Below are positions 11,901-26,900 of a DNA stretch of 64,000 nucleotides, piece by piece (the first letter of the stretch is position 1; each line of letters opens with the position of its first letter). The stretch is from positions 26,366,564 through 26,430,563 of the forward strand of contig NC_092571.1 in NCBI RefSeq assembly GCF_037975245.1, given 5' to 3'. Both the position numbers and the translations under genes were made by a program. The notes under the pieces are model-generated. The model saw only the letters and a program-made list of their open reading frames with translations. It made no database searches and was not told the DNA's origin. This DNA is from Apostichopus japonicus. Lineage: Eukaryota > Echinodermata > Holothuroidea > Aspidochirotida > Stichopodidae.

Positions 11901-14900
11901 TATATAGATTACTTCACCATCACATTTTATCAATGGCGGTAATAAGAAATCAGTGAGGTGGAAATCTTCAAAATGAAATATGATGTTTGATAATATCCAA
12001 AGAGTCTTCGACATATGAGTTTTACAGTTTTAGCACACTAGAGTAAAGATATTTATATTTTGCAAAATTGAATCATTCTAATTTATAAGCAAACTAGGTC
12101 AAACAATCGTTATTGTTTCAAATTTGTACCCAATAGTTTTGCTGTGTTTGTGAAAATCTTGAATTTTCGACCTGCAACCTCATCAACATATATGTTGTTT
12201 TCAAATTATAATCCATTGTACCTTCATAGTACCGAAGATAGGACTATATCAAATTAATTAACAAATCGACCTGCGTTGGAGAAAACCATTTAGTGTAGAG
12301 CGCCGAAAAAACAATAAAGTTGCATAAAAATTGTAACCAAAACACAATACTTCCCAAAATCATCTGCAGCGCAAACTCTGTACACTCCCAATGTGGATTT
12401 AACAGAATACCAGCAACACTTCATGATCATGATATTCTCAACAAAGTCACTCCTGTAAAGAATCCCATGTACATCAACATCAGAGAAACTGTAACCATAT
12501 ATAACTGTCATTTTGTTTGTTTTCTCGTTTTGTTGACAGCCTGATATGGAACGTCGCTATGAGGTAATACTGACATTATTATTTTTCCTTAGAATGTACA
12601 CAGTGGCAGGGAACTAAAAACTATACGTTTGCTATTGATATAGATTTCGTCATCATCAAAGTTATCAATGGCGGTTATAAGAAATCAGATAGGTGAAAAT
12701 CTTCAAAACTGAAATATGATGTTTGATAATATCCAAAGAGTATTCGACACATGACACACATGGACGTATTTCCGTAAATTGTGAACACCTATTGAATACA
12801 TTTCGTATACACTTTATTCCTTTCATTGCTAACATGTGCTATGTGGCACTTTTCCTTTCCACATTTGGGCCAGATTGATATATACTCTAATAGGAGTATG
12901 CCATCCCAAGTCGTTTATCTGGTCGTATTGCTCGTTTGCACATATGCATTGTTTTCCAATGCAATAGCCCCATTCAAGCTGCCAGTGCTCGCGAGGGTCG
13001 GACCGTCTTAGTACATATCCTTGTCTGCTTGTTTCGGTACACAAATACCACTAGAATATAACTGTTTGGCATAGTAACATAGTATTATTGAAAGTAAGAT
13101 TTAAATAAAGGAAACCTCAATAGTCTGCCATTGCCGATGACGGATGAGAAGAAATACAGCTCTGTCTTCATGTGTGTTTTCTGTTCACCAACAAGACTAC
13201 TCAGCCCAATAAAATGTATAACGAAGCTAACACGCAAAAAAAAAAATAAGATGTAACGTCAATACCAAGCATTCTTTATCGCAAATCACTACATATAGCC
13301 TGTTCACACACTCATCAGCTCTACTTCCAACGCGGATACGCGGCATTCGTCATGAGTAAACAAGTTTAAATGTACACTCGGCACATTTGAAAGAAATTCA
13401 GAAAGTTGTTACAGACACTTTGAAAGTCACATGTAGAACCGAGTCAATTTCAGTTGATGAATTTAATAAATTCTTAAACAACCATCTAAACATTGTACAA
13501 GACATAACTATTGTATAAATTCTCGTGACACGGGTACATTAGGCTACTTATAAATCAGGCAAGTTAAAGACAGGTAGTCTACGAAATAGCACGGGCAGAC
13601 AAAACACATTCACAAATATTTTTCAAATACCTGTAACAACAGAAAAGTTTCGTTTTTGGAGTTGCAAGCAATTTATTAGTTTTACGATATTCTCAGAAAA
13701 ATTAATAATTATTACCAACGAGGATGAACGGGCAATCACGATAAAATGGCTATTTATTTTAAACAAGGAAACAATTTCTTCTATAGAAATTGACTAAGGA
13801 TATGCTACTCTTTTATTTATGAATAATAATTAAAAGAAACATTTGTCTTTTTCAAAACAATTTCTATATGATACAAGCATGGGCGGGATTACGGGGGGGG
13901 GGGCAAGAGGGGGCATTTGCCCCCCCACTTTTTCCCAGACCTTAGTTCACTTTTTTGTCGTTTTTGCAGACAAATGTGCACAACCCTAATCGAAGTTATT
14001 CCGCCACAACAGCTCTATCAAATAGGCCTATTTGTTTCGAATCTAAGTCGAATTTGTGTTTAACATCGTAACATGTAGCATGCAGAATAACTGGAGCTGG
14101 AGCTAGCACATGGTTCGCAGCACAGGTTACGAATCCTGGAGCTAACACACTAGCGATTCAATTCTGCATGTGATGAATCCGCGGCATGTGCTACAGTTCT
14201 AGCTTCAGGAATTGATTTTCAACGTTGCTGCTCTACTGAATGCGTTGAATAACTAAATCCAGAGAAACGATTTACGAAAGCCAGATTTGCATATTGGGTA
14301 TATCAATAATTAAATTCAATACACTGACACATGACACCCCCCCCCCCCCCGTGTCATTCAACAATATGCAATGGCAATGCCGATGTAATATATTTACTGC
14401 TCGAAATCCTAGAATGATGCATGCAAATCGAATAATGTAAATTACAAATTGGCACTAACACAGTAACACATTAAATCCATTGCTTACTGCCAGGTAATAA
14501 TTTCATTTTCAAAATCTCAGCCAGTACTATGAAATGACCCGTAACTGATATTGCTCCATGTTGCACCTAGTCGCATTGTAAAATCCAAAAAGTCGCCCCG
14601 CCTCGACTTCAGTGGCGACAGAACCGGTGGACTTGAGGGGCTTATCCCCCATGAAAAGAGTGGGGGGGGGGTTAGGTATGTTCAGCCCCCAATATTTGCC
14701 AAGTGCTCCAAGAATTTCGAAGTGGGTGCTGAACATATTCTTGATCGGTCCAATGCACAATATACTAATAATTTTAGGGGGAAAGAACTGTCTAGATGCG
14801 ATTTATTGTTACCAGAGGTGTCATTTTTGCTGATCTAGGATTTCCTTTTTGCTTAAATTTCGACGCGCCGCGCCAACTGATGGTGGTGCACCGCCTAAAT

Positions 14901-17900
14901 AGTGACGTATAAGCTTCAGTTGTACATCACCGTATAAGTTCTTCTATCCGTCCTCCCTAAATTAACACACGTTCATTATTTGTTTAAATGCAATTTAAAG
15001 CCTATATGGGTGTTAATTTTACCGATCTAAGGGTACATTTCATCGAAAATTTCGACGCTTAGATAGTGACGTATAACAAAAGTTGTACATCACCATCTGA
15101 CCATATGTTCTACTATCAATCCTCTTCAAATTTTTAAATGATAATTAACTATCTAGATACAATTGCAGACATGAGATCCATATTTCAAGGATGGGTACAT
15201 GCAGCTTAGAGCACCCGGGAAGTGCCGTTTCCGGCCATCTGGAGGGTTTGTAAAGCCCAAAAATTTCTTGTACGCTCCGCGCCAACCGATGGTGGCGCTC
15301 CGCGTAGATAGCCTTGCTGGCAGGTTTGCCCCCCCACTTTCACAACTCAAATCCCGCCCCTGGATACAAGGCTCAACATTTTGAATTTAGATAGAAATGG
15401 CCAAACTATGTAAAGGTATCTATACGTACTGATCCTTTTATGTAACAATGTTATCTGTTAATGCCATTTTGTCCACGATATGCTACTCTTTTAGTATGAA
15501 AAAAAAAATCTTTTTATATTACTTCCTACATATATAGTCGAGAAAAAAAACAAAGCAGGTAAGAATGAAGGGGAAGTATTGACTAAGGATATGCTACTCT
15601 TTTATTTATGAATAATAATTAAAAGAAACATTTGTCTAATTTCTTTATGATGCAAGTCTCAACATCTTGAATTTAGATAGAAATGGCCAAACTATGTAAA
15701 AGGTATCTATACTTACTGATCCTTTTATGTAACAATGTTATCTGTTAATGCCATTTTGTCCACGATATGCTACTCTTTAAGTGTGAAAAAAAAAAACAAT
15801 TCTTATTATCTTACTTCCTACATATATAGTCGAGAAAAAAAACAAAGCAGGTAAGAATGAAGGGGAAGTATTGACTAAGGATATGCTACTCTTTTATTTA
15901 TGAATAATAATTAAAAGAAACATTTGTCTAATTTCTTTATGATGCAAGTCTCAACATCTTGAATTTAGATAGAAATGGCCAAACTATGTAAAGGTATCTA
16001 TACTTACTGATCCTTTTATGTAACAATGTTATCTGTTAATGCCATTTTGTCCACGATATGCTACTCTTTTAGTATGAAAAAACAAACAATTCTTTTTATC
16101 TTACTTCCTACATATATAGTCGAGAAAAAAAACAAAGCAGGTAAGAATGAAGGGGAAGTATTGACTAAGGATATGCTACTCTTTTATTTATGAATAATAA
16201 TTAAAAGAAACAGTTGTCTTATTTCTATATGATGCAAGTCACAACATCTTGAATTTAGATAGAAATGGCCAAACTATGTAAAGGTATCTTCTTACTGATC
16301 CTTTTATGTAATAATGTTATCTGTTAATGCCATTTTGTCCACGATATGCTACTCTTTAAGTATGAAAAAAAAAACAATTCTTTTTATCTTACTTCCTACA
16401 TATAAAGTCGAGAAAAATAACAAAGCAGGTAAGAATGAAAGGGAAGTACTGAAAACATCATAAGAAGCAGTTTTTATTCAAAGAAGGAAAAAAATATCCA
16501 GATATAGATGAAACATAACATCAGAAAATCGTATATTACTGATATAATTTTGAATAAGGTATAAGTTACGTACCCTATCTCTTGATGTAAAAAGTGTTCA
16601 CGTAATTGCCTTTTAAATCCACTACATATTGCTATTTATTTATTAATACTAATAAACTAATAATAAATATTAAATACACATCTAATGCAGTTAGAGGAAA
16701 AGCAGATGCAGGTAAGGGAAACGAATATCTGCGGATCATATGTTACGAACAGCATTTATTTCGCTGTTTATAAAGACCCAACAACTTGAATTAGGAATGA
16801 CCTAACATATGTAATAGTGTTTAATTACTGATAATTTTTGAATAATTGATGGAAGACCAATTGCTTTCATATCTATACTTAAAAAATGATATATGTGTAT
16901 TATCTATACGTTTTCGCATATTCTCTTATTTATCTATGAAATTACCAGCAAATGTATTTTTCTTGTTTGCCTGTCGTATATAGTTACAGGAAAACCGGAA
17001 ATGAGTAAGAATGTAAGAATGAATAGATGGCAATATTAATTTCCAATGAGAAAGTCTATTTACTGATAGAGTTTTGAATATGGTATAAGATACCTAGCCC
17101 TATCAATTTATGTATATAGTGTAAATGTAATTGCCCTTTTTGATCCACGACATATTACTCTTTATTTATGAATAGACATAAAATAATGTCAATCCTAAAT
17201 AATTAAACAAACAGCTAATGCAGATACAGGAAAAGCAGATACAAGTAAGAGAAACGAATATCTGCGGATCATATATGTTAAGTACAGTATTATTACACTG
17301 TTTAAAAAGATCGAATACCTTAAATTAGACGGGAATGACCGAACACATCTTAATGTGTTTATTTACTGATATTATTTGAATAATTGATGGGTGACCGATT
17401 TGCATATGTATTCTTAAGAAATGGTATGAGTAAATTATATAGTATACGTTATCACACATGCTCGTATTTATCTATGAGATAACCAGCAAATATATATATA
17501 TTTTTTTTGTCGTATACAGTTAGAGGAAAACCAGAAACGGGTAAGAATGAAATAGTAATATTTATTTCCAATGAGTAAGATAAATAACTATATCTAGTAT
17601 TAACATTAACGTATACTATTTAATGAAATAGTTATATTTATTTCCCATGAATAAGATGGATAACTATATCTAGTGTTAACATTAAATCTTGTATTAACAT
17701 TAAATCTTGTATTAAGGTAGAACTGATCGAAGCAATCTAAAAGGTAGTCTACTTACTGGTATATTATTCATAACGTGGATGAGTTCAAAATCCTTTATAT
17801 TTTCCCGCAGAATAGTAAATGAGTAATAGCAATACGTTATTGCACATGCTACCATTTATTAGGGGTAAAATATAAACTTATTTCTTTTTCTTTTTTACTT

Positions 17901-20900
17901 CGAATATAGTTGGAAGGATCAACACGACAGGTAATAATGAATGGGGAGTAGTAAAAACATCATAAAATAACAAGTTTTCATTTCAAACGAGGGAAAGAAT
18001 CCTTATATCTAGAATTCAGATATAGATGAAATATTATATCATAAAGTGGTTTACTTACTGACAGTCTCAAGTATGGTATAAGTTACCAAACCCTATCATT
18101 TTATGTAGCAAGTGTAAATGTAATTGCCCTTTCTATCCACGACATATTGGTATGCGTGTATTATCTATACGTTATCGCATATGATCGTATTTATTTATTA
18201 ATTTACCAGCATTTTCGAATTCGCCATTATTTTTCTCATTTTTTTGTCCTGTACAGTTCAAGGAAAACAAGAAACTGGTAAGAATAAAAAGATGGCAATA
18301 CTAATTACCAATGGGGAAGAAAAACGTTTATATCTAGTATGAACATTTTATCTTGAATTAAGACAGAAATGACAGAAGCAAACTAGAAGGCTGTCTTCTT
18401 ACTGGTATATTATTCAAACATGGGTGAGTGACAATTCCTTCATATTTTCCCGCAGAAATAGTACATTTGTACCATCAATATGTGATTGCAAATGCTATTA
18501 ATTATCACCGAGAAAATTAAAAATTATTTATATTTTTTATTTTTTCCTTCATATATAGTTGGAGGAATCAACATGGCAGGTGAGAATGAATGGGAGGTAG
18601 TGAAAATGTCATAAAAAGCAGGATTTATTTCAAACGAGGAAAAGAACCCTTATATCTAGATTTCAGATGTATGTATATGTGATCTTCCCGCAAGCAGGAA
18701 CTCGCGAAAGAAGCCATGGAGGCTTATAGACTCGCAAGCTGACCGAAGCCAATCTCTCGGCACACATCCATTTAACGTCCATGTCGGGAAGTTGTTATTG
18801 AACAACACCCTTGCCAGACGACACACATTGCTGTCGGCGGGAATCGAACCGGGGATCTCATGACTGGGAGACGCCGGCGTTAACCACTAGGCTATACACT
18901 CCGCCAGATGTAGATGAAACTTTACATTATAAAGTGGTTTATTTACTGTAGTCTTGAGTAAGGTATAATTTACCAAAGCCTATCATTTTATGTAGCAAGT
19001 GTAAATGTAATTGCCCTTTCTATCCACGACATATGGTATGCGTGATAATCTATACGTTATCGCATATGCTCGTATTTATCTATGAATTTACGAGCATTTT
19101 ACCAGAATTTACCAGTATTTTTCTCATTCTCTATTCTACATAGTTACAGGAAAACGAGAAAGGGGTAAGAATGAAAAGATTGCAATATTTATTTCCAATG
19201 AGGAAAATAAAAAAAACTTTTATCTGGTACGAACATTACATCTTGAATTGTGATAAAAAGTGACCGAAACAAACTAGAAGGCTGTCTTCGTTCTAGTTTA
19301 TTGCTCAATAAGTTGGTGGGCACAAATCCTTCATATTTTTCCGCAGAAAGAGTATGTGAGTTCTATCAATATGTCATTGCACATGCTACAACTGATCTAC
19401 GTGAAAATGTTAGCCATATTTCTTTATTTCCCCCATATATTCATATATCATTTTATATAGCAAGTGTAAATGTAATTGCCCTTTCTATGCACGACACATA
19501 ACCATTTACTTATAAAGAATAACAACATAATATAAATATTAAACACCTAAATAATATCTAATGCAGTTTGAGAAATGCAAATGCAGACTCGGGAAACGAA
19601 TATATGCGGATAATATGATAAGTAGAGCATTTATTGAATGTTTAAAAAGACCCGACACATTGTATTAGACAGGAAAATAAACTAACAAATCTACAGGTGT
19701 ATATTTACTGATAATTTTTGAATAATTGATGGATGACCTATGCGTTTATTATCTGTACGTTATTGCATAGGCTTGTATTTATCTATAAATATACCATCAA
19801 ATGTTTTTTCTCATATTTCTGTCTTATACAGTTAGAGGAAAACAAGGAACGGGTAAGAATAAAATGATGGCATTTTTTATTTCCAATAAGGAAGATTCAA
19901 ACTTATATCTAATGTGAACATTACACCCTGAATTAAGATAGAAATGACCGAATATCTGCGGATAATATGTTACGTAGAGCATTTATTGCAATGTTTAAAA
20001 AGACCCGACACCTTGAATTAGACAGGAATCACCTAACAAATCTACAGGTGTCTATTTACTGATAATTTTTGAATATTTGATGGATGACCTATGCGTTTAT
20101 TATCTGTACGTTATTGCATAGGCTCGTATTTATCTATGAAATTACCATCAAGTGTATTTTCTAATATTTCTGTCTGATACAGTTAGAGGAAAACCAGAAA
20201 CGGGTGAGAATGAAATGATAGCATTATTTATTTCCAATAAGGAAGATTCAAACTTATATCAAATGTGAACATTACACCCTGAATTAAGATAGAAATGACC
20301 GAATATCTGTGGATAATATGTTAAATAGAGCATTTATTGCAATGTTTAAAAAGACCCGACACCTTGAATTAGACAGGAATCACCTTACAAATCTACAGGT
20401 GTCTATTTACTGATAATTTTTGAATAATTGATGGATGACCTATGCGTTTATTATCTGTACGTTATTGCATAGGCTCGTATTTATCTATGAAATTACCCAA
20501 AAATGTTTGCTAATATTTCTGTCCTATACAGATAGAGGAAAACCAGAAACTGGTAAGAATAAAATGATGGCATTTTTTATTTCCAGTAAGGAAGATTCAA
20601 ACTTATATCTAATATGAACATTACACCCTGAATTAAGATAGAAATGACCGAATATCTGCGGATAATATGTTAGGTAGAGCATTTATTGCAATGTTTAAAA
20701 AGACCCGACACATTGAATTAGACAGGAATCACCTAACAAATCTACAGGTGTCTATTTACTGAAAATTTATGAATAATTGATGGATGACCTATGCGTTTAT
20801 TATCTGTACGTTATATCATAGGCTCGTATTTATCTATGAAATTACCCAAAAATGTGTTTGCTTATATTTCTGTCCTATACAGATAGAGGAAAACCAGAAA

Positions 20901-23900
20901 CGGGTAAGAATAAAATGATGGCATTTTTTATTTCCAAAAAGGAAGATTCAAACTTATATCTAATATGAACATTACACCCCGATTTAAGATAGAAATGACC
21001 GAATATCTGCGGATAATATGTTAAGTAGAGCATTTATTGCAATGTTTAAAAAGACCCGACACATTGAATTAGACAGGAAAATAATGTAACAAATCTACAG
21101 GTGTCTATTTACTGGTAATTTTTGAATAATTGATGGAGGACCTATGCGTTTATAATCTGTACGTTATTGCATAGGCTCGTATTTATCTATGAAATTACCA
21201 TCAAGTGTATTTTCTTATATTTCTGTCTGATACAGTTAGAGGAAAACCAGAAACGGGTGAGAATGAAATGATAGCATTATTTATTTCCAATACGGAAGAT
21301 TCAAACTTATATCTAATATGAACATTACACCCTGAATTAAGATAGAAATGACCGAATATCTGCGGATAATATGTTAAGTAGAGCATTTATTGCAATGTTT
21401 AAAAAGACCCGACACATTGAATTAGGCAGGAAAATAACCTAACAAATCTACAGGTGTCTATTTACTGATAATTTATGAATAATTGATGGATGACCTATGC
21501 GTTTATTATCTGTACGTTATTGCATAGGCGCGTTTTATCTATGAAATTACCATCAAGTTTTTTTTCCTAATATTTCTGTCTGATACAGTTAGAGGAAAAC
21601 CAGAAACGGGTAAGAATAAAATGATGGCATTATTTATTTCCAATACGGAAGATTCAAACTTATATCTAATATGAACATTACACCCTGAATTAAGATAGAA
21701 ATGACCGAATATCTGCGGATAATATGTTAAGTAGAGCATTTATTGCAATGTTTAAAAAGACCCGACACACTGAATTAGACAGGAATCACCTAACAAATCT
21801 ACAGGTGTCTATTTACTGATAACTTTTGAATAATTGATGGAAGACCTATGCGTTTATTATTTGTACGTTATTGCATAGGCTCGTATTACCATCAAATGTA
21901 TTTTCTAATATTTCTGTCTGATACAGTTAGAGGAAAACAGAAACGTGTAAGAATAACATGATGGCATTATTCATTTCCAATACGGAAGATTCAAACTTAT
22001 ATCTAATATGAATATTACACCCTGAATTAAGATAGAAATGACCGAATATCTGCGGATAATATGTTAAGTAGAGCATTTATTGCAATGTCTAAAAAGACCC
22101 GACACATTGAATTAGACAGGAAAATAACCTAACCAATCTACAGGTGTCTATTTACTGATAATTTTTGAATAATTGATGGATGACCTATGCGTTTATTATC
22201 TGAACGTTATTGCATAGGCTCGTATTTATCTATGAAATTACCCAAAAATGTGTTTGCTAATATTTCTGTCCTATACAGATAGAGGAAAACCAGAAACTGG
22301 TAAGAATAAAATAGTGGCATTTTTTATTTCCAGTAAGGAAGATTCAAACTTATATCTAATATGAACATTACACCCTGAATTAAGATAGAAATGACCGAAT
22401 ATCTGCGGATAATATGTTAGGTAGAGCATTTATTGCAATGTTTAAAAAGACCCGACACATTGAATTAGACAGGAATCACCTAACAAATCTACAGGTGTCT
22501 ATTTACTGAAAATTTATGAATAATTGATGGAAGACCTATGCGTTTATTATCCGTACGTTATTGCATAGGCTCGTATTTATCTATGAAATTACCATCAAAT
22601 GTATTTTGTAATATTTCTGTCTGATACAGTTAGAAGAAAACCAGAAACGGGTAGGAATAAAATGATGACATTTTTTATTTCCAATAAGGAAGATTCAAAC
22701 TTATATCTAATATGAACATTACACCCTGAATTAAGATAGAAATGACCGAATATCTGCGGATAATATGTTAAGTAGAGCATTTATTGCAATGTTTAAAAAG
22801 ACCCGACACACTGAATTAGACAGGAATCACCTAACAAATCTACAGGTGTCTATTTACTGATAACTTTTGAATAATGGATGGAAGACCTATGCGTTTATTA
22901 TCTGTACGTTATTGCATAGGCTCGTATTACCATCAAATGTATTTTCTAATATTTCTGTCTTATACAGTTAGAGGAAAACCAGAAACGTGAAGAATAACAT
23001 GATGGCATTATTCATTTCCAATACGGAAGATTCAAACTTATATCTAATATGAATATTACACCCTGAATTAAGATAGAAATGACCGAATATCTGCGGATAA
23101 TATGTTAAGTAGAGCATTTATTGCAATGTCTAAAAAGACCCGACACATTGAATTAGACAGGAAAATAACCTAACAAATCTACAGGTGTCTATTTACTGAT
23201 AATTTTTGAATAATTGATGGATGACCTATGCGTTTATTATCTGTACGTTATTGCATAGGCTCGTATTTATCTATGAAATTACCCAAAAATGTTTGCTAAT
23301 ATTTCTGTCCTATACAGATAGAGGAAAACCAGAAACTGGTAAGAATAAAATAATGGCATTTTTTATTTCCAGTAAGGAAGATTCAAACTTATATCTAATA
23401 TGAACATTACACCCTGAATTAAGATAGAAATGACCGAATATCTGCGGATAATATGTTAGGTAGAGCATTTATTGCAATGTTTAAAAAGACCCGACACATT
23501 GAATTAGACAGGAATCACCTAACAAATCTACAGGTGTCTATTTACTGAAAATTTATGAATAATTGATGGATGACCTATGCGTTTATTATCTGTACGTTAT
23601 ATCATAGGCTCGTATTTATCTATGAAATTACCCAAAAATGTGTTTGCTTATATTTCTGTCCTATACAGATAGAGGAAAACCAGAAACGGGTAAGAATAAA
23701 ATGATGGCATTTTTTATTTCCAAAAAGGAAGATTCAAACTTATATCTAATATGAACATTACACCCCGATTTAAGATAGAAATGACCGAATATCTGCGGAT
23801 AATATGTTAAGTAGAGCATTTATTGCAATGTTTAAAAAGACCCGACACATTGAATTAGACAGGAAAATAATGTAACAAATCTACAGGTGTCTATTTACTG

Positions 23901-26900
23901 GTAATTTTTGAATAATTGATGGAGGACCTATGCGTTTATAATCTGTACGTTATTGCATAGGCTCGTATTTATCTATGAAATTACCATCAAGTTTTTTTTC
24001 TTATATTTCTGTCTGATACAGTTAGAGGAAAACCAGAAACGGGTGAGAATGAAATGATAGCATTATTTATTTCCAATACGGAAGATTCAAACTTATATCT
24101 AATATGAACATTACACCCTGAATTAAGATAGAAATGACCGAATATCTGCGGATAATATGTTAAGTAGAGCATTTATTGCAATGTTTAAAAAGACCCGACA
24201 CATTGAATTAGGCAGGAAAATAACCTAACAAATCTACAGGTGTCTATTTACTGATAATTTATGAATAATTGATGGATGACCTATGCGTTTATTATCTGTA
24301 CGTTATTGCATAGGCGCGTTTTATCTATGAAATTACCATCAAGTTTTTTTTCCTAATATTTCTGTCTGATACAGTTAGAGGAAAACCAGAAACGGGTAAG
24401 AATAAAATGATGGCATTATTTATTTCCAATACGGAAGATTCAAACTTATATCTAATATGAACATTACACCCTGAATTAAGATAGAAATGACCGAATATCT
24501 GCGGATAATATGTTAAGTAGAGCATTTATTGCAATGTTTAAAAAGACCCGACACACTGAATTAGACAGGAATCACCTAACAAATCTACAGGTGTCTATTT
24601 ACTGATAACTTTTGAATAATTGATGGAAGACCTATGCGTTTATTATTTGTACGTTATTGCATAGGCTCGTATTACCATCAAATGTATTTTCTAATATTTC
24701 TGTCTGATACAGTTAGAGGAAAACAGAAACGTGTAAGAATAACATGATGGCATTATTCATTTCCAATACGGAAGATTCAAACTTATATCTAATATGAATA
24801 TTACACCCTGAATTAAGATAGAAATGACCGAATATCTGCGGATAATATGTTAAGTAGAGCATTTATTGCAATGTCTAAAAAGACCCGACACATTGAATTA
24901 GACAGGAAAATAACCTAACCAATCTACAGGTGTCTATTTACTGATAATTTTTGAATAATTGATGGATGACCTATGCGTTTATTATCTGAACGTTATTGCA
25001 TAGGCTCGTATTTATCTATGAAATTACCCAAAAATGTGTTTGCTAATATTTCTGTCCTATACAGATAGAGGAAAACCAGAAACTGGTAAGAATAAAATAG
25101 TGGCATTTTTTATTTCCAGTAAGGAAGATTCAAACTTATATCTAATATGAACATTACACCCTGAATTAAGATAGAAATGACCGAATATCTGCGGATAATA
25201 TGTTAGGTAGAGCATTTATTGCAATGTTTAAAAAGACCCGACACATTGAATTAGACAGGAATCACCTAACAAATCTACAGGTGTCTATTTACTGAAAATT
25301 TATGAATAATTGATGGAAGACCTATGCGTTTATTATCCGTACGTTATTGCATAGGCTCGTATTTATCTATGAAATTACCATCAAATGTATTTTGTAATAT
25401 TTCTGTCTGATACAGTTAGAAGAAAACCAGAAACGGGTAGGAATAAAATGATGACATTTTTTATTTCCAATAAGGAAGATTCAAACTTATATCTAATATG
25501 AACATTACACCCTGAATTAAGATAGAAATGACCGAATATCTGCGGATAATATGTTAAGTAGAGCATTTATTGCAATGTTTAAAAAGACCCGACACACTGA
25601 ATTAGACAGGAATCACCTAACAAATCTACAGGTGTCTATTTACTGATAACTTTTGAATAATTGATGGAAGACCTATGCGTTTATTATCTGTACGTTATTG
25701 CATAGGCTCGTATTACCATCAAATGTATTTTCTAATATTTCTGTCTTATACAGTTAGAGGAAAACCAGAAACGTGAAGAATAACATGATGGCATTATTCA
25801 TTTCCAATACGGAAGATTCAAACTTATATCTAATATGAATATTACACCCTGAATTAAGATAGAAATGACCGAATATCTGCGGATAATATGTTAAGTAGAG
25901 CATTTATTGCAATGTCTAAAAAGACCCGACACATTGAATTAGAAAGGAAAATAACCTAACAAATCTACAGGTGTCTATTTACTGATAATTTTTGAATAAT
26001 TGATGGATGACCTATGCGTTTATTATCTGTACGTTATTGCATAGGCTCGTATTTATCTATGAAATTACCCAAAAATGTTTGCTAATATTTCTGTCCTATA
26101 CAGATAGAGGAAAACCAGAAACTGGTAAGAATAAAATAATGGCATTTTTTATTTCCAGTAAGGAAGATTCAAACTTATATCTAATATGAACATTACACCC
26201 TGAATTAAGATAGAAATGACCGAATATCTGCGGATAATATGTTAGGTAGAGCATTTATTGCAATGTTTAAAAAGACCCGACACATTGAATTAGACAGGAA
26301 TCACCTAACAAATCTACAGGTGTCTATTTACTGAAAATTTATGAATAATTGATGGAAGACCTATGCGTTTATTATCCGTACGTTATTGCATAGGCTCGTA
26401 TTTATCTATGAAATTACCATCAAATGTATTTTGTAATATTTCTGTCTGATACAGTTAGAAGAAAACCAGAAACGGGTAGGAATAAAATGATGACATTTTT
26501 TATTTCCAATAAGGAAGATTCAAACTTATATCTAATATGAACATTACACCCTGAATTAAGATAGAAATGACCGAATATCTGCGGATAATATGTTAAGTAG
26601 AGCATTTATTGCAATGTTTAAAAAGACCCGACACACTGAATTAGACAGGAATCACCTAACAAATCTACAGGTGTCTATTTACTGATAACTTTTGAATAAT
26701 GGATGGAAGACCTATGCGTTTATTATCTGTACGTTATTGCATAGGCTCGTATTACCATCAAATGTATTTTCTAATATTTCTGTCTTATACAGTTAGAGGA
26801 AAACCAGAAACGTGAAGAATAACATGATGGCATTATTCATTTCCAATACGGAAGATTCAAACTTATATCTAATATGAATATTACACCCTGAATTAAGATA

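Larger units (their letters stand above)
9894..12640 (+). repeat. Array 1, diverged and rearranged units
   Basis: Pieces of the 975-bp unit continue after the foldback element. The unit marker recurs near 11210 and 12228, with weaker forms near 7728 and 11480. Three more candidate micro-exons lie in these pieces. They are older copies: intron identity is lower, and the segment 'CTAGGTCAAACAATCGTTATTG' appears twice (about 11069 and 12095). Confidence 0.75.
20380..25950 (+). repeat. Higher-order repeat: 8-unit block duplicated in tandem, offset 2786 bp
   Basis: Exon starts 20532, 20883, 21236, 21589, 21927, 22279, 22630 and 22968 recur at 23318, 23669, 24022, 24375, 24713, 25065, 25416 and 25754. 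Every pair is offset by exactly 2786 bp. Even private lesions (the 20-nt and 19-nt blocks) are copied, and only scattered single-base differences separate the two blocks. Outer boundaries are approximate. Confidence 0.93.
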
